Shown piece after piece: positions 54,652-62,850 of a stretch of DNA of 64,000 nucleotides (its first letter is position 1; each line of letters opens with the position of its first letter). The notes beneath the pieces are model-generated. The model saw nothing but the letters and a program-made list of their open reading frames with translations, was not told where the DNA came from and searched no databases. This DNA comes from Flavobacterium frigidimaris. Lineage in GTDB: Bacteria; Bacteroidota; Bacteroidia; Flavobacteriales; Flavobacteriaceae. The position numbers and the translations under genes were made by a program. The stretch is taken from assembly GCA_900129595.1 (NCBI GenBank), contig FQWG01000012.1:62001-126000 (forward strand), in the 5' to 3' direction.

Positions 54652-56778
54652 TCAAAACATCTTTTTAAATCCTTCGCTTTGTACTTTCCAGGTTCCGTCT
54701 TTCGGGAAACCAGGATTTTGTTCTGTGCTTCCATCCCAACCGGCACACATCATCGCAACGGCAGTTAACAATCCTCCATTTCCAGGAAGATAAAGTGTTA
54801 GTCTTTCTGCCTGATAATTGTGTCCGTTTTTTAAGTAGGTATTCGTTGTTACATTCATAAATAAAGCATCAACAGCTTTTTCTGGCATTTGTAAACGTGC
54901 TGCCGACATTGCCGTCATCGGGAAATCCCATCCCCAGGTTTTATCCCAGGACCACGTTTTCCAAACCAGATCAAAAGTATTTTTCATGATTTTTTTATCT
55001 AAAAGTGATGTTTCCGGAAGCATACCAAAAGTTCCTAATACCGATGGGTGATCTGTTTTGAATTCCGGATTGGTATAGGAGTCTTTTGCACTTTCTGTAG
55101 CCAGATATACCTGATCTAAAATTGGTAATGGGGATAATTTTGATAAGACTGCTTCCCATTTTTCTGGTACTTTCTGGTTTAATTTTTTCTTCCAGTTGAT
55201 TGCAGTTTTCAAAGCCCAGTTCCAATACGCCAATTCATAGGTTGGATTGAAAGTTTCCATTGCTTTAAAACGTTCCTGAGCCGGAATAACGCCCGGTCCT
55301 AAAACATAACGATCTGTTTTACTGTCGTAATTGGCAAAAGAAGCCATAAAATCAGCTGTTGCGAAAACACGTTCGCTGTATAAATTTAAAGTTGCTGTAG
55401 TGGGTTTGGCACGATAAATCAGTTCAGCATATGTAATAAAATGAGGCTGCTGCCAAATCAAAAATGACCCCACGGAAGAGGGACTTTCGTTCCCGTCTGC
55501 ATCAACCATTTTTTGCCATCTTGCTCCTTCAAAACCTTGCCTTTTTGCTATGTTCTTTGCTTTATCAAAAACCTTTTGATACCAGGGAAGACTTTTTTCT
55601 AATAATTCAGGTCGGTTCCAAAGTGCAAAATGAACGCCATGCCACCAATGCATTTCCAAATGCGGCTTTCCGTACCAGCTATTATAGGTTAAACCCGTTT
55701 CCTGAGGCGGCACTTTTCCGGTACATTGCACCTTGGTAAGATACTGGGACAGGATTACTCTTCGCTCCAGCTCTTTTGCCCTGGGATCTGTACTTCCTGC
55801 AAAATCTACTGCGGCACCACTTTTCCAGAATTGCTCCCAACCTTTTATACTACTATTTTGAATATCTGTAAAAGAAGAATTAGGTATTTTTTTATCTGCT
55901 AAACCAAAAAGACAGCTTAATTCTAACGTATTGGTATTAGATGCTTCAACTACAAAATAATGGTCAGAAGTCTTTTTTATCTGCGCATTTCCTTTCCAGC
56001 TTAAATTGACATTGTAGGAGATACTGTCCATTACATGTGTTACAATCGCTTCTGTTTTTGATTTTTCAATCAATATACTTTTATAATCCTGTTTCCCTTC
56101 CCATTTAGTCCCCATATCCGCCCAATCTCCTGTTGGAAACGGAATTCTCAAACTGATTTTTAAACGTTTTTGTGTTAATAAATCTGATTTGACTTTTACT
56201 CCAATCGCATCTTTTTGCTGATGCGAAACAGTTAAAACCGTTACAGGCATTCCCTCTACTTCAAAATAACTTTCGATTTCTCCTGTCCAAAGATTTAACT
56301 TTTGAGCAATAGCTTTGATGTCTTCAGGTTTTGCAATACTTCCGTCTTTTTTGGTAATTTCAAAACCTAGATTCCCCAATTGCAATAAATGCGGATTCTG
56401 ACGAAACCAGTTTACTGCTTCTACTCTTCGCTTTGGCTCTTTGATCTGAACGGTATATGAAATATCTCTCCCATACTGTTTGTAATCTCTTAGCGTTTCT
56501 GAGAATTTATAATTATTGGTATTCTTATAGCTGTCCCAGCCCCATTCTGACTGGGTTCCTAACGGAATTCCGTTTTCATATTTTTTAGGAAAAGTCTGCA
56601 ATCCCGTGGCATCAACAGTAAAGGCAAAAGCACCGTTTCCCACAGTCAGCGAAGTCAAAGTATCGATAGCTGTTATTTGAACATTATGTCTTGTTACTAA
56701 TGCTTTTCTGTCTATTTTCTGTTGGGCAAAAATGGATATTGAAAACAGAAAAGCGATAATTAATTGATATTTTTTCAT
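54652..56778 (-). CDS. GH65-like six-hairpin glycosidase, substrate unknown
   Basis: A 708-residue exported protein. It has a signal peptide (ending SIFAQ), an N-terminal beta-sandwich (about 25-290) with VGNGAFAFTVDATGLQTF, and an (alpha/alpha)6-type domain with KPHLEMHWWHGVHFALWNR (about 370-390) and WDKTWGWDFPMTAMSAARL. The opening resembles GH65 and related toroid glycosidases. The usual GH65 phosphate-binding loop was not identified, so hydrolysis rather than phosphorolysis is more likely. It lies between the 1136-residue protein and PL11 and probably acts on a rhamnogalacturonan oligosaccharide. The exact activity is unknown. Confidence 0.7.
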   Translation of the reverse strand: MKKYQLIIAFLFSISIFAQQKIDRKALVTRHNVQITAIDTLTSLTVGNGAFAFTVDATGLQTFPKKYENGIPLGTQSEWGWDSYKNTNNYKFSETLRDYKQYGRDISYTVQIKEPKRRVEAVNWFRQNPHLLQLGNLGFEITKKDGSIAKPEDIKAIAQKLNLWTGEIESYFEVEGMPVTVLTVSHQQKDAIGVKVKSDLLTQKRLKISLRIPFPTGDWADMGTKWEGKQDYKSILIEKSKTEAIVTHVMDSISYNVNLSWKGNAQIKKTSDHYFVVEASNTNTLELSCLFGLADKKIPNSSFTDIQNSSIKGWEQFWKSGAAVDFAGSTDPRAKELERRVILSQYLTKVQCTGKVPPQETGLTYNSWYGKPHLEMHWWHGVHFALWNRPELLEKSLPWYQKVFDKAKNIAKRQGFEGARWQKMVDADGNESPSSVGSFLIWQQPHFITYAELIYRAKPTTATLNLYSERVFATADFMASFANYDSKTDRYVLGPGVIPAQERFKAMETFNPTYELAYWNWALKTAINWKKKLNQKVPEKWEAVLSKLSPLPILDQVYLATESAKDSYTNPEFKTDHPSVLGTFGMLPETSLLDKKIMKNTFDLVWKTWSWDKTWGWDFPMTAMSAARLQMPEKAVDALFMNVTTNTYLKNGHNYQAERLTLYLPGNGGLLTAVAMMCAGWDGSTEQNPGFPKDGTWKVQSEGFKKMF

Positions 56779-56793
56779 TTGGTTAAATTTATA

Positions 56794-56835
56794 GTTTCAG
56801 GTTTCAGGTTTCAGGTTTCAGGTTTCAGGTTTCAG
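56794..56835. repeat. six tandem copies of GTTTCAG
   Basis: Six perfect head-to-tail copies of the 7-mer GTTTCAG occupy the 121-bp gap between two glycosidase genes. Two further copies are at 60588-60607 in the control region of the same locus. Copy number could vary by slippage. Confidence 0.9.
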
Positions 56836-56899
56836 GTTAGCTTTGTCAAAGTTTAAAACTTTGAAAAAGCTTGGCATTTCACATTCTCTAATTGACTCA

Positions 56900-59800
56900 T
56901 TATCTAATTAAAGTCAAACTCATCAAACCAATCACCACATCATTGGCAATAGTTCTTAAAGTCATGTTTTTTAATGTTTTATTTTTATCTAATGGTAAAT
57001 CTAAAATCGTTCCTGCACCGCCATCAACTCCATAACTAGTGAATCCTTTTATGCTTTTGAAAGCCGCAAAATCTCTTGAAATTTCTCCTGTTTTAAAATA
57101 AATTCTCGGCGGTTTTGGGGCATCGGTTGTAAAGGCTAAACCATCAATAAAATAATCCTGCTCGATGGGCCACCAGTTTTCTGGATTTCTCAGGGATAAA
57201 GTTTCGGATGTTCCATCGGTATAATGCACGATAATTTCTCCGTTTACAATTCGGCTTTGCATTGGATTTGTTGTTCCTGCGAGCATGAAATACGCATGTG
57301 ACGCTTTTCCGTTTAGCGGAATATTGATATTTTCCGGAAAATTATCCCACATCGATGTGAAAATAATATTGTTTAGTTTTTCATCAGAAGGCGTTTGAAA
57401 CGGAACTCCGTTTGGCGTTGTAATCTGCCCATTGCCTTTTGCTTTTTCGCGTAATCCTTTATCGTCTATTTTTACGGAAATATTGGGATAACACCAATTG
57501 CCAATTCCTTGTTTCGGAAGCTGTAATGTTACTGTTTGCGGTCTTGGTGACAAATATTCATAATTGAAGATATCAACCACTTTCGCATTAAAAAATGACG
57601 TAAGCGGGATTGTTTCTATTCGTTTTGACTTGTCTATCTGAGCATCCCAGTTTGTTACTGTTTCGTTAGATTGAGTCTCTGACTTTACATTTACATGAAT
57701 GGGTTTCCACCAGGATAATTCCCCTTGTTTCAATTCTACAAAAAAGAGTTTATTGCCCGCCAAATTCACTTTTGCCTTGAGCGAATACTCTGTTTTTGAA
57801 ATTTCACTTAAAACGGATTGCGGATCATAAACTGAAATTATTTTAGCTTTAGACGTTTTCAAATTAAGCATTTCGTTTAATGCATAAATTTCTTTCGTTT
57901 TAACTTCTTCCAAAGACGCTCCTTTTGATTTTATTGTAATGTCATAAATAGCATTATATGGAACTTCGATACTTATTTTTGGATTTCCGATGCTCTCTGG
58001 AACTACTTTCCACGAAACTGATTTTCCATTCACAGTAATATTTTCTATAGCCTCCAGTTCAGTTTTAAGAACCAGCTTTAAACTCATTTGAGCCGAAAAC
58101 TTATTTTTGATACTGTATTTCTCTTCTTTACTATCTCTTGTAAAATCGATTGAAACATCTGGAATTTCCAGAGAAGCCTGATTCCATTTTTCGGGAAAAC
58201 CGGGCTGAATGGTCAAAACTCCGGCCAACGCATCGGGCTGAATTCCAAAAAGTCCTTCCACCAAAGTTCTTGAAGCCATACCAATTGGGTCTGCAAAATC
58301 CCGATACAATTCGCCACGCATGGCATCCTGATAAAGCAATTGTTCAAATCCCCCGGGAGAAGCACCTAAATACATACTTTCTACCAAAGCACTTTCCCAC
58401 ATTTTAAAAGCTTTTTCTGATTGTCCGCCTTGCCAGAAAGCCAGTGATGTATGCAATTGTTCTGCTAAAGCCACATTATTTGTCGACCATGTATAAGGCT
58501 GCCAGTTGGTGGTACTAATTACATAAAGGTCTTTTTTGTCTAATCCTTCGGCAGAAATTGGTATATGCGGAATCTCATTATTGACATACTCTAACATTTG
58601 ATAACTCTCAAATGGATTTGATAATTCTGAATCTATCGTGTGATAAATGCTCCAGATTCCGGGCGAATCATGTAATAATCTGTTTCCTAAAGCATCTTTA
58701 AATTCGGCAAAAATCCCCTTATTGGCGATCCAAAGCTGGCTGTTTGTGGCTTTTAGAATTTTATCTGCTTCTTTGGTAAATGGATTTTCTTCCTCCTGTA
58801 TTTTCTTTGCAATCTGAGCTACGGTTTTATTCGCATAATAATTATAAGCCGAAGAATGAATGACTCCGCCTCCGCTGTATTGCAAAGCATCACTTGCCCA
58901 AATCGACGCGTATGCATCATATAATCCATCACCATCAGGATCGAAATTTCTTTTTTCCCAGTTTAGATGCCGCTGTATTGTTGGCCACATTTCTTTTATG
59001 AAAGAAGTATCTCCCGTCCATTTAAAATGTCTGAGCATTTGATCTATAAAAACCAAATTCATATCATAATGGTGGGCTACATTATTTTTATTCGGGCTTC
59101 TGCTGATGTAGCCGCTGCTGAACATAGACGTTCCTAATTCTTCTTTCTGACGTGCTAAATTTCTTTCTTCATCCAATACAATCGGACCACTTTCAGGACT
59201 TGTAACCTGCGAATTGCTGTAACTGGTAAAATGTGTTTTTGCCCGATCATGCCAGCCTAAAGGATCAGCAGTATAAGCACCGCGCCAGGCATTTAAATAC
59301 ATTCTCCAGGCAATAGCACCATGAAGATAAGCAGGACTTTCCCAAATTCCGTCTGCTGCGATTGCAAGTGCAGATCCTAAAGTATTGATATAAGGATCCG
59401 GTGTCGACACCTTGACTCTGCCAGCCAAAAGCTGCGTTTGCTGAATTGATTTTGTATAAAGTTGAGCTATACTTTTTTGAGTGTAATTTGTTTTAGGATC
59501 TTCAGTAAGAAACAACCAATAATCTCCTTTTTCAGCAATAGATTTTATTTTTCCGGTAATAAGAGTCAATGTTTCCGCAGTCGAATCAAAAAGTGCTAAT
59601 GGGGTATTTTGCATCTTCGCATTGGCTAAATGTGTAAGTGATTCGGGGAAGAAACCCGTAACAGCCTTATTATTTCCGGTTTTCTGTTTGTTACTTTCAG
59701 AACCATATTCCAATAAAAATGAATGCTTTTTTATGCTGTACTTATTATTGATACAATAGTCGGGCTGCAAATAAAAAACTGATTCCGGATCAGCACCGAT

Positions 59801-60310
59801 ATCTCCGTCGCGACTGAATTTTTTACCCGTTGCGCCTCCAAAAGCCCATATAACATTAGTGTCTTTGGGAGTATTTTTGCCGTATACTTTTACAATAAAA
59901 CCTTCACTTTCTTTTAATGCCACCACATTTACAAACAACTTTCCGTTTCCTAAAATTGGATCTTCGATTGTATACTGCATAGTTCCTAAAATGTAACGCG
60001 TATCAATTTTAGCGGCTTCAGTTATCCATTTACTTTCTTTTCCATTTTGTAAACCCAGCTTAAAATTGCCTCCCATTCCCGGCATATACATGGCAAATTC
60101 AGGCAGATCTCCAGTCTCAACCCTAAATCCTGTATTGGAACCATACAAGGCACGATTGAATTTTCGGGTTCCATTTTTCAGAACAAAACTATTTCCTTCA
60201 GGCGCGTAATGTATCTTACGCGACGCTTTATTTTCCTGTCCAAACGATACCGCTGAACATAAAAAAAATAAGCCGATCAAAGTTTGAATAGAGTACTTTT
60301 TAATTTTCAT
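56900..60310 (-). CDS. large six-hairpin-like protein (DUF4450-type), putative glycosidase
   Basis: A 1136-residue exported protein with signal peptide (ending AVSFGQ). An N-terminal beta-rich domain (about 25-290, with YMPGMGGNFKLGLQ) is followed by an (alpha/alpha)6 toroid (about 310-690) with WRMYLNAWRGAYTADPLGWHD, AHHYDMNLVFIDQMLRHFKW, DPDGDGLYDAYASIW and GMASRTLVEGLFGIQPDAL. C-terminal beta domains (about 700-1136) complete it. The core layout matches other six-hairpin glycosidases, such as GH78- and GH63-like toroids. The whole resembles proteins that I recall being annotated DUF4450 in Bacteroidota. No characterised member is known to me. It is the first gene after the palindromic operators, so an activity on rhamnogalacturonan oligosaccharides is inferred. 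Confidence 0.65.
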   Translation of the reverse strand: MKIKKYSIQTLIGLFFLCSAVSFGQENKASRKIHYAPEGNSFVLKNGTRKFNRALYGSNTGFRVETGDLPEFAMYMPGMGGNFKLGLQNGKESKWITEAAKIDTRYILGTMQYTIEDPILGNGKLFVNVVALKESEGFIVKVYGKNTPKDTNVIWAFGGATGKKFSRDGDIGADPESVFYLQPDYCINNKYSIKKHSFLLEYGSESNKQKTGNNKAVTGFFPESLTHLANAKMQNTPLALFDSTAETLTLITGKIKSIAEKGDYWLFLTEDPKTNYTQKSIAQLYTKSIQQTQLLAGRVKVSTPDPYINTLGSALAIAADGIWESPAYLHGAIAWRMYLNAWRGAYTADPLGWHDRAKTHFTSYSNSQVTSPESGPIVLDEERNLARQKEELGTSMFSSGYISRSPNKNNVAHHYDMNLVFIDQMLRHFKWTGDTSFIKEMWPTIQRHLNWEKRNFDPDGDGLYDAYASIWASDALQYSGGGVIHSSAYNYYANKTVAQIAKKIQEEENPFTKEADKILKATNSQLWIANKGIFAEFKDALGNRLLHDSPGIWSIYHTIDSELSNPFESYQMLEYVNNEIPHIPISAEGLDKKDLYVISTTNWQPYTWSTNNVALAEQLHTSLAFWQGGQSEKAFKMWESALVESMYLGASPGGFEQLLYQDAMRGELYRDFADPIGMASRTLVEGLFGIQPDALAGVLTIQPGFPEKWNQASLEIPDVSIDFTRDSKEEKYSIKNKFSAQMSLKLVLKTELEAIENITVNGKSVSWKVVPESIGNPKISIEVPYNAIYDITIKSKGASLEEVKTKEIYALNEMLNLKTSKAKIISVYDPQSVLSEISKTEYSLKAKVNLAGNKLFFVELKQGELSWWKPIHVNVKSETQSNETVTNWDAQIDKSKRIETIPLTSFFNAKVVDIFNYEYLSPRPQTVTLQLPKQGIGNWCYPNISVKIDDKGLREKAKGNGQITTPNGVPFQTPSDEKLNNIIFTSMWDNFPENINIPLNGKASHAYFMLAGTTNPMQSRIVNGEIIVHYTDGTSETLSLRNPENWWPIEQDYFIDGLAFTTDAPKPPRIYFKTGEISRDFAAFKSIKGFTSYGVDGGAGTILDLPLDKNKTLKNMTLRTIANDVVIGLMSLTLIR

Positions 60311-60414
60311 AAAGCTGTAAAAATGAATTATTCCTAAATTCGAATAAGAGAATTATTTTGGTCTAATTTTATTAATTCCCTAATGCAGATGCAATTTCTT
60401 TGTTTTTTAGTGGT

Positions 60415-60431
60415 ATAGTATCCTGTACCTA
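60415..60431. promoter_or_regulatory. operator-like site 1 of the rhamnogalacturonan locus
   Basis: ATAGTATCCTGTACCTA shares 14 of 17 positions with the perfect palindrome at 60481-60497 (read on the other strand). It is 105-121 bp upstream of the 1136-residue gene. A related site lies upstream of rhaT. Confidence 0.6.
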
Positions 60432-60480
60432 CCTGATTTCTACAATATAATAATTTTCAATATTTCAATATTTTAACATC

Positions 60481-60497
60481 ATAGTACAGGATACTAT
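60481..60497. promoter_or_regulatory. operator-like site 2, perfect palindrome
   Basis: ATAGTACAGGATACTAT has perfect 6-base arms (ATAGTA/TACTAT) around CAGGA, typical of a dimeric GntR- or LacI-type operator. It is 66 bp from site 1 and lies between the divergent genes of the locus. The same sequence in degenerate form precedes rhaT. Confidence 0.65.
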
Positions 60498-60587
60498 ATA
60501 AAAATAGAACTCCTAGTTTTGAAATAACATCAAATTAACTATGATGCTAAAAACAGAATCGTAATACATGCACTTGTAGATTTTGTG

Positions 60588-60687
60588 ATTTCAGGTTTCA
60601 GGTTTTTCGTTGAGAGCGGCTTCGACTTCACTCAGCCTGACATCAAGTTCTTATTATATCCGGTATCATACTGAGCGTCCCGAAGCT
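60588..60687. repeat. dispersed-type repeat cluster upstream of the acetylesterase gene
   Basis: Two GTTTCAG-like units (60588-60607) are followed by GGCTTCGACTTCACTCAGCCTGA (60618-60640), whose imperfect inverse TCATACTGAGCGTCCCGAAGC lies at 60666-60686. The CTGAG/CGAAG type of inverted repeat is, from memory, scattered widely in bacterial genomes. Confidence 0.55.
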
Positions 60688-60731
60688 TCTTGAGAAAGCT
60701 GGTTTACTTTTAAAATAAAATATCATATTGC

Positions 60732-62237
60732 ATGAAATCAATTAAAATAATTTCAATCCTTATATTAAGTATTCTCTTTTTTAACTTCACATTAAAACAA
60801 GACAACAAGCCCACTGTTTTTATGGTGGGTGATTCGACTGTGAAAAATGGCAAAGGCGACGGTTCAGGTGGACTTTGGGACTGGGGAGATTATATTGGAC
60901 AGTTTCTGGATACTACCAAAGTTACAATTGAAAATCATGCTTTAGGAGGTACAAGCAGTCGTACTTTTCAGGATAAAGGATTATGGAATGCCGTTTTAAA
61001 TAAACTTAAAAAAGGTGATTATGTTCTGATTCAATTTGGGCATAATGACGATGGTCCTTTAAATGATAGTCTTCGAGCGCGCGGAACAATTAAAGGCATT
61101 GGAGGCGAATCTCAGGAAATTGACAATATCATGACCAAGAAACATGAAACGGTTCACAGTTACGGCTGGTATATTCAGAAAGTTGTTCGCGAAGCAAAAT
61201 TAAAAGGAGCTATTCCGATTGTTTGTTCTCCAATTCCCAGAAACGACTGGAAGGAAGGCAAAGTACCTCGCAATAACAAATCATACGGATTATGGGCCAA
61301 ACAGATTGCTGAGAAAGAGAAAGTAACATTTATCGACTTGAATGATCAAATGGCCATTGAAATGGAAAAGTTGGGCGAAAATAAAGTCACCGGAACTTAC
61401 TTTTATAAAAAAGACCATACCCATACATCAGCAAAAGGGGCCGTACTTTCAGCTTCGATAATTATCAATCAATTACAAAAGAGTACAAACTCTTTAAAAA
61501 ATTACATTCTAAAAGACCCCAAAATCACACTTCCTGAGAAGAAAAAAGTGTATTTAATTGGGGACTCTACTATGGCCAATAACAATGATTTGAATGCTGT
61601 GGGCTGGGGAGTTTCTTTTCCTGCTTATTGTGATACTACAAGAATCGAAGTTATTAATAAAGCCAGAGGCGGCCGAAGCACCAGAACTTTTGATCATGAG
61701 GGGCTTTGGAATGAAGTTAAAAATCAATTGCAGCCCGGAAATTATATACTGATTCAGTTTGGACATAATGATGCCGGTGCGATTGATAAAGAAAAATTCA
61801 GGGGTTCATTAAAAGGAACGGGGGACGAAACTCAGGAAGTAGTTCTTGCTGATGGCTCAAAAGAAATGGTACATACTTTTGGCTGGTATATGACAAAATT
61901 CATTCGCGAGGCAAAGCAAAAAGGCGCTATCCCGATTGTTTTGAGTCAGACACCACGAAACGAATGGCCAAATAATAAAGTAGAACGCAGAGAGGATACT
62001 TACACAAAATGGTCAAAAGAAGTAGCTGAGAAAGAAAATGTGTTTTATACTGACCTAAATGAAATTGTTGCGCTTAAATATGAAGCTTTAGGAAAAGAGA
62101 AAGTAAATGTTTTTTTTCCGAAAGATCACACTCATACCAACTTAGAAGGCGCAGTCCTGAATGCATTAACTGTTGCTCAGAGCATTAAAAAACTAAAAGA
62201 ATGCGGACTTAAAGATTATATTGAATTGCCAAAGTAA
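60732..62237 (+). CDS. tandem-domain rhamnogalacturonan acetylesterase (CE12, SGNH)
   Basis: A 501-residue exported protein with two complete SGNH esterase domains in tandem. Domain 1 (about 27-250) has GDST with Ser35, ALGGTSSRTF, FGHND with Asn105 and KDHTH with D228/H231. Domain 2 (about 272-495) has GDST with Ser279, ARGGRSTRTF, FGHND with Asn346 and KDHTH with D465/H468. Both triads are intact. CE12 enzymes remove acetyl groups from galacturonate in rhamnogalacturonan and so expose the backbone to PL11. Most family members have a single domain of about 250 residues, so this looks like an internal duplication. It is divergent from the large glycosidase gene and shares its palindromic control region. 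Confidence 0.92.
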   Translation: MKSIKIISILILSILFFNFTLKQDNKPTVFMVGDSTVKNGKGDGSGGLWDWGDYIGQFLDTTKVTIENHALGGTSSRTFQDKGLWNAVLNKLKKGDYVLIQFGHNDDGPLNDSLRARGTIKGIGGESQEIDNIMTKKHETVHSYGWYIQKVVREAKLKGAIPIVCSPIPRNDWKEGKVPRNNKSYGLWAKQIAEKEKVTFIDLNDQMAIEMEKLGENKVTGTYFYKKDHTHTSAKGAVLSASIIINQLQKSTNSLKNYILKDPKITLPEKKKVYLIGDSTMANNNDLNAVGWGVSFPAYCDTTRIEVINKARGGRSTRTFDHEGLWNEVKNQLQPGNYILIQFGHNDAGAIDKEKFRGSLKGTGDETQEVVLADGSKEMVHTFGWYMTKFIREAKQKGAIPIVLSQTPRNEWPNNKVERREDTYTKWSKEVAEKENVFYTDLNEIVALKYEALGKEKVNVFFPKDHTHTNLEGAVLNALTVAQSIKKLKECGLKDYIELPK

Positions 62238-62304
62238 TACTAATTAGAAAGCTTTGTGAATTTAAATCAGGATCTATCTTTTTCAGGATAAGACAACAAA
62301 ACAA

Positions 62305-62338
62305 AAAACCTCGTTTAAAATTAATTAAACGAGGTTTT
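62305..62338. terminator. bidirectional terminator
   Basis: A 14-bp perfect stem (AAAACCTCGTTTAA, 62305-62318; TTAAACGAGGTTTT, 62325-62338) with a 6-base loop lies between the convergent acetylesterase and histone-like genes. A/T tails on both sides suit termination in either direction. Confidence 0.9.
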
Positions 62339-62355
62339 ATTTTGAATAAAAAATA

Positions 62356-62532
62356 TTATTTTTTTGATTCTTCGATAGAAACTTTTCTAAACTCTTTTAA
62401 AAGTTTTTCAATTTCTAAAGTAGATTTACGAGCTCTTGCTCCAGCAGCTTTAACACCTTTTTCTGTCAAAGATTCAGCTTCTGTTTTAAATGTTTCAATT
62501 TCGGCGTGGATTTTTCCTAATAGATCTTTCAT
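62356..62532 (-). CDS. small histone-H1-like (Hc1-type) DNA-binding protein
   Basis: A 58-residue Lys-rich protein beginning MKDLLGKIHAEIETFKTEA and continuing through GVKAAGARARKST to the Lys-rich tail. It matches the small 'histone H1' proteins annotated in flavobacteria, which relate to chlamydial Hc1. It is probably a nucleoid-associated protein. The frame is open 19 codons upstream, but the Met at 62532 gives the usual family start. It appears unrelated to the surrounding polysaccharide genes and has its own upstream gap. Confidence 0.85.
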   Translation of the reverse strand: MKDLLGKIHAEIETFKTEAESLTEKGVKAAGARARKSTLEIEKLLKEFRKVSIEESKK

Positions 62533-62850
62533 GCTTATAAGTATTAAATTAAGGCGCAAAAATAAAAGTTTGTATGATAGATACAACATATTTCACGTTA
62601 AAATTATCACTGATTTTCAGACTTTAATTTAACATTAAATTTACCCTACTTTTTTCTCTTTTCCCCAGAAGAACCAATACCTTACTAATCAAATACTTAT
62701 TAGCGAAATAATAAAATAATCTGCTTTTGCAAGCGCTAAACAGCTATTGAAAAAAAAAATTTTTTTTTTCATTAAATCACAAAAAACTGACTGAAATTTT
62801 AACCTTTTGACGTAAAACTGACCCAAACAAATTGAGAATATGGATAAAAA
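62533..62850. other. AT-rich gap with A10T10 tract
   Basis: No gene was found in 318 bp. It presumably holds the promoter of the histone-like gene and the end of the GH28 transcript. An uninterrupted A10T10 tract (62750-62769) is a strong intrinsic-bend sequence and could also act as a weak terminator for GH28. Just before it, AAGCGCT forms a short palindrome. Confidence 0.45.

Larger units (their letters stand above)
60311..60731. other. divergent control region of the rhamnogalacturonan locus
   Basis: No gene was found in this 421-bp region between two divergent genes. It contains two operator-like palindromes (60415-60431 and 60481-60497), a TAGTTTTG -7-like match at 60514-60521 without a -33 partner, two GTTTCAG-like units and an inverted CTTCGA/CGAAGC repeat near the acetylesterase gene. 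Confidence 0.6.
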
